DNA of 64,000 nucleotides, from assembly GCF_900100005.1 (NCBI RefSeq), contig NZ_FNEB01000001.1, positions 1 through 64,000 on the forward strand, written 5' to 3'. Shown here piece after piece: positions 60,899 through 64,000 of the stretch. The stretch's first letter is position 1, and every line of letters begins with the position of its first letter. The stretch is from Lutimaribacter saemankumensis. Lineage in GTDB: Bacteria > Pseudomonadota > Alphaproteobacteria > Rhodobacterales > Rhodobacteraceae. A model generated the notes under the pieces. It worked only from the letters and a program-made list of their open reading frames with translations, did no database searches and was not told the origin of the DNA. Made by a program: the position numbers and the translations under genes.

Positions 60899-61897
60899 AT
60901 GACCATGAAGTTTACCCGCAGGCTGTTTGGCGCATTGCTGACAACGGCTGCTTTGACCGGTGCCGCACATGCCGCCGAAATCGAGCTCAAGCTCGCGTGG
61001 CTGACAGCGGACAGCCCCACGGACCCCTACGCAATCACCGCGCATGCGTTCAAGAAGGAGCTCGAAGCCGCGCTTCCGGGGCGTGTCGAAGTGCAGCTTT
61101 TCCCGAACCGCCAGCTTGGCGACGACAAGGAGATCCTCGAAGGTCTGCAATTCGGCACGATCGACATGGGCGTGATCACCAACGCCGTGGTTGCGAACCT
61201 CGAACCGACCTACCAGCTTGTCGACCTTCCGTTCCTGTTCGGCAGCGCGGGACAGGCGCACGAGGTGCTTGACGGTCCGGTCGGGCAGGAACTGGCCGCC
61301 AACCTGCGCGATGACGGGGTCGTATCCCTCGGTGCGGCCGAAGGCGGGTTCCGCAACATGATCAACAACACCCGTCCCGTGCGCAAACCCGAAGACGTGG
61401 AAGGCGTGAAGTACCGGACCATGCAGAACCCCGTGTTCATCGAGATGTTCTCGGCGCTGGGTGGCAGCCCGGTGCCGATGGCCTGGGGCGAGGTTTTCAC
61501 CGCCATGCAGCAGGGCACCGTGGACGGGCTGGAAATTCCAGCATCGGTGGTCAATTCAAACAACTATGCCGAGGTGACGAAGTATCTCAGCTTTACGCGC
61601 CACACCTATTCCGCGATCCATCTTCTGATGTCCGAACGCAGCTTCGACCGGCTGCCCGAAGACGTGCAGCAGGCCGTGCTTGACGCGGGTCATGCCGCCA
61701 TCGCCGAACAGCGGCAGGCCGTCGCCGCAGCCGAAGCCGACGTGGTCGCCGCGCTCAAGGACAAGGGCATGCAGATCAACGAGATCGATGATGTGGGCGC
61801 GTTCCGTGCCAAGGTCGGGCCGGTTTACGAGCGGTTCGAACCGACGATCGGCACCGAGCTGCTTGATCGCGCGCTTCAGGCCGTGTCGTCCAACTGA
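60899..61897 (+). CDS. TRAP transporter periplasmic receptor (DctP family)
   Basis: The 332-residue protein has a signal peptide (FTRRLFGALLTTAALTGAAHA) and a DctP fold: KLAWLTADSPTDPYAITAHAF, VEVQLFPNRQLGDDKEILEGLQFGTIDMGV, KYRTMQNPVFIEMFSALGGSPVPMAWGEVFTAMQQGTVDG. The conserved Arg in KYRTMQNP normally binds the carboxylate of the ligand, so an organic acid is likely. GGGAGG precedes ATG 60899. Confidence 0.93.
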   Translation: MTMKFTRRLFGALLTTAALTGAAHAAEIELKLAWLTADSPTDPYAITAHAFKKELEAALPGRVEVQLFPNRQLGDDKEILEGLQFGTIDMGVITNAVVANLEPTYQLVDLPFLFGSAGQAHEVLDGPVGQELAANLRDDGVVSLGAAEGGFRNMINNTRPVRKPEDVEGVKYRTMQNPVFIEMFSALGGSPVPMAWGEVFTAMQQGTVDGLEIPASVVNSNNYAEVTKYLSFTRHTYSAIHLLMSERSFDRLPEDVQQAVLDAGHAAIAEQRQAVAAAEADVVAALKDKGMQINEIDDVGAFRAKVGPVYERFEPTIGTELLDRALQAVSSN

Positions 61898-61913
61898 TCG
61901 CCGGAGCTTGGTC

Positions 61914-62414
61914 TTGCGACAGGTCGTGTCCCTGATCACCACCACAAGCCGCGTGTTGTCGCGGCTTGTGGCCTATTTCTGCGTCGGGCTGATCTACCTG
62001 ATCCTCGGGCTGTTGGTGACACAGGTTCTGATGCGCTATTTTCTTGGCGCGCCGCCCAGCTGGACCGAGGAACTGGCGATCATTCTGTTCGCCTGGCTGG
62101 TGCTGCTCTACGCGACAGTCGGCCTGTACGAAGGATTTCACGTCGCGATCGAGTCGATCCCCGCCCGGTTCGAACGCCTGCACCGATGGGCTGACCGGTG
62201 GGTCGCGGCGCTGACGATCCTGTTCGGCTGGATCACCCTCACGTCCGGTATCGCCTATGTGGACCGCACGGTCGGCCAGAAGACCGCCGCGCTGCAGATA
62301 CCCATCGAGGTGCTGTATCTCTGCGTACCGGTCAGCGGGGCGCTCTTTATCCTGCATGGGGTTTCGCGCCTGATCGGCCCGGCCGAACCGGCCCCGGAAG
62401 AGGCCACCTCATGA
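61914..62414 (+). CDS. TRAP transporter small permease (DctQ family)
   Basis: A 166-residue protein with four helices and the DctQ marks VTQVLMRYFLGAPPSWTEELAIILFAWLVLLYA and a YEGFHVAIE turn. The start is probably TTG 61914 with GGAG seven bases upstream; GTG 61926 is an alternative. It overlaps the large permease by ATGA. Confidence 0.88.
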   Translation: MRQVVSLITTTSRVLSRLVAYFCVGLIYLILGLLVTQVLMRYFLGAPPSWTEELAIILFAWLVLLYATVGLYEGFHVAIESIPARFERLHRWADRWVAALTILFGWITLTSGIAYVDRTVGQKTAALQIPIEVLYLCVPVSGALFILHGVSRLIGPAEPAPEEATS

Positions 62415-63691
62415 GTGCAACCCTTTTCGTTCTGGCGCTGGGTTTGCCCCTGATGCTGCTGTTGCGGGTGCCCTTGGCCTTTGCGATCGGCCTGGCCACG
62501 ATCGGGGCGCTTTGGACTGCGGACATCGACATGATGATCTTTGCCCAACGGATGGTTTCGGGTACGCAATCCTTTTCGCTGCTTGCGATACCGTTCTTCA
62601 TCCTGGCGGGCGACCTGATGACGGCAGGCGGCATTTCGCGCCGGCTGGTGGGGTTTGCGGATGTGCTGGTGCGTCACCGCACCGGGGGGCTTGGCATGGT
62701 CGCGGTGCTGGCCGCGGCCTTTTTCGCCGCGCTTTCGGGCTCGGCCCCGGCGACCACGGCGGCCATCGGCGCGATCATGATCCCCGAAATGGAACGGCGC
62801 GGGTATTCGCGGCCCTTCGCGACCGCGCTGGCCGTGGCAGGCGGCATCATCGGGCCGATGCTCCCGCCGTCGATCCCGATGGTTGTCTGGGGTGTCATGT
62901 CCGAAACCTCGATCAGCCAGCTTTTCCTTGCGGGTGTCATGCCCGGCATCCTGCTTGCGCTGGGGCTGATGGCGCTGTGCTGGCATCACGCCCGCAAGCA
63001 TGAAATCGCACCGCAGCCCAAGGCGAGCCGTCAAGAGATCTGGGCTGCGTTCAACTCGGCCAAATGGGCCCTGTGCGGCCCTGTGATCGTGCTGGGCGGA
63101 ATATATGGCGGCATCGTCACCCCGACGGAGGCGGCGATCGTCGCGGCCGTTTTCGCGCTAGTCCTCGGCTTCGGTGTCTACCGGGAACTATCGTTTTCCA
63201 ACATCGTGCCCGTCACCTTGGGCGCGCTCAAGACGATGACCATCGTCATGTTCATCATCGCGCTGGCCAACGGCTTTGGCTGGGTGATGGCTTTTGAACG
63301 CATTCCCGGACAGGTGACCCAGTCGCTAGAACGCTTCGCGGATACGCCCGTTCTCTACCTGTTGATGATCAATCTCATGCTTCTGGTGATCGGGTGCGTG
63401 ATGGACAACCTTGCAGCAATGATCATCCTGGCGTCGTTCCTTGTGCCCATCGGTGAACAACTGGGCATGGACCCGGTACAGTTCGGGGCAATGGTGGCGA
63501 TCAATTTCACCATCGGCATGGCCACGCCGCCTTTCGGATACACGATCTTTGTCGGCGCCGCGATCAGCGGGCTGAAGATCGGCCAGATCGCAAGGCCGCT
63601 CTTGCCGATGCTGGGTGTGATGATCGCCGTGTTGCTTCTGGTGGCCTTCGTGCCGCCTGTCACCCTGTCCATCGTCGATCTGCTGAGGTGA
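62411..63691 (+). CDS. TRAP transporter large permease (DctM family)
   Basis: A 426-residue membrane protein with about twelve helices: FSLLAIPFFILAGDLMTAGGISRRLVGFADVLV, FFAALSGSAPATTAAIGAIMIPEM, AGGIIGPMLPPSIPMVVWG and MATPPFGYTIFVGAAIS are standard DctM blocks. With the receptor and small permease it forms a sodium-driven organic-acid importer. Confidence 0.95.
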   Translation: MSATLFVLALGLPLMLLLRVPLAFAIGLATIGALWTADIDMMIFAQRMVSGTQSFSLLAIPFFILAGDLMTAGGISRRLVGFADVLVRHRTGGLGMVAVLAAAFFAALSGSAPATTAAIGAIMIPEMERRGYSRPFATALAVAGGIIGPMLPPSIPMVVWGVMSETSISQLFLAGVMPGILLALGLMALCWHHARKHEIAPQPKASRQEIWAAFNSAKWALCGPVIVLGGIYGGIVTPTEAAIVAAVFALVLGFGVYRELSFSNIVPVTLGALKTMTIVMFIIALANGFGWVMAFERIPGQVTQSLERFADTPVLYLLMINLMLLVIGCVMDNLAAMIILASFLVPIGEQLGMDPVQFGAMVAINFTIGMATPPFGYTIFVGAAISGLKIGQIARPLLPMLGVMIAVLLLVAFVPPVTLSIVDLLR

Positions 63692-63695
63692 CGCC

Positions 63696-64000
63696 ATGGT
63701 GAACCTGCGCAATTTCGACCTCAACCTTCTGGTCATATTCCGCGCGATCATGAACCGCGGTTCGATCGCGGGGGCCGCGGACGAGGTCGGATTGTCACCT
63801 TCCGCGGTCAGCCATGCATTGGCCCGGCTGCGCGTGATGCTGAATGACGAGCTGTTCTTTCGTACCGCCGACGGGGTCAGCCCGACCGAGCGCGCCCGAG
63901 AACTCAACGCCGATATCGAGCGCGGCCTTGGCTTCATCTCGACCGCGATTTCGCTGCAGCACCATTTCGTCCCCGCCAAGGCCGAACGCGTTTTCACAAT
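63696..64000 (+). CDS. LysR-family regulator, cut by the window end
   Basis: The frame MVNLRNFDLNLLVIFRAIMN continues to the last base. It contains a LysR helix-turn-helix (GSIAGAADEVGLSPSAVSHALARLR) and LFFRTADGVSPTERA. About 101 residues are visible; the co-inducer domain lies beyond the window. It starts four bases after the TRAP operon and is likely its regulator or part of the transcript. Confidence 0.9.
   Translation, partial: MVNLRNFDLNLLVIFRAIMNRGSIAGAADEVGLSPSAVSHALARLRVMLNDELFFRTADGVSPTERARELNADIERGLGFISTAISLQHHFVPAKAERVFT

Noticed and set aside
1-64000. CRISPR array, tRNA or rRNA genes
   Set aside because: No regularly spaced direct repeats, cloverleaf-like sequences or rRNA stretches were recognised by eye; a covariance-model scan would be needed to exclude small RNAs.

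Overview
The window looks like a chromosomal segment of a high-GC alphaproteobacterium, most likely a marine-type member of the Rhodobacterales (Roseobacter group). This rests on the dense mix of sugar, TRAP, cyanate and urea/amide-type transporters, a SorAB-like sulfite dehydrogenase pair, a cyanase, multihaem cytochromes and GC-rich codon use. Species cannot be named from the sequence alone. No rRNA, tRNA or CRISPR array was recognised. The window starts in non-coding sequence and ends inside a LysR gene.

Layout. (1) 0.17-4.2 kb: an AT-richer block bounded by two copies of one IS6-type element in inverted orientation (left copy truncated, right copy broken by a stop codon). It carries a divergent pair, a zinc metallopeptidase-like protein and an ATP-grasp ligase. 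(2) 4.2-6.7 kb: DUF4345 and NmrA-like genes with a divergent AraC regulator. (3) 6.8-20.2 kb: a sugar or sugar-acid catabolic island. One arm (minus strand) encodes a cytoplasmic regulator fused to a solute-binding domain, three SDR dehydrogenases, a creatinase-like protein and an FMN-dependent hydroxyacid dehydrogenase. The other arm (plus strand) encodes a ribose-type ABC importer, another SDR and an FAH-family hydrolase. The set fits uptake, stepwise oxidation to a diketo acid, hydrolysis to pyruvate plus a hydroxyacid, and oxidation of the latter. (4) 20.2-22.4 kb: secreted HExxH protein, LysR regulator, four-helix membrane protein. (5) 22.4-27.6 kb: two-component system, two PepSY proteins, cytochrome b561, and a sulfite-dehydrogenase-like molybdoenzyme with its cytochrome c. 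(6) 27.6-33.4 kb: a degenerate stretch with a tandem duplication, then a cation exchanger, an M20 peptidase, an amine oxidase, a CIA30 protein and a luciferase-like oxidoreductase. (7) 33.5-39.4 kb: cyanate utilisation, with an unusual NtrC-like PAS regulator divergent from an ABC importer and cyanase, closed by a strong terminator. (8) 39.7-47.5 kb: assorted small genes, a transglutaminase-like protein, BKACE, an EF-hand pentahaem cytochrome divergent from a ferric-reductase-like protein, and pyroglutamyl peptidase.

(9) 47.7-60.6 kb: an amide assimilation island. A flotillin-like protein is followed by a urea/amide-type ABC importer whose last ATPase is fused in frame to an amidase-signature enzyme, then an acyl-CoA ligase and a small monooxygenase-fold protein. 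Downstream on the minus strand lie an SDR, an acetamidase/formamidase and a polysaccharide-deacetylase-fold protein. The implied route is import of an amide, hydrolysis at the transporter, and activation of the acid to a CoA thioester. (10) 60.7-64.0 kb: a TRAP transporter behind a strong palindromic operator, then the start of a LysR gene.

Most unusual items: the importer ATPase-amidase fusion, the HTH-solute-binding fusion regulator with its repeated operator motif, the NtrC-like cyanate regulator with degenerate GAFTGA and Walker B motifs next to tandem dyads, and the IS-bounded ATP-grasp/metallopeptidase pair.
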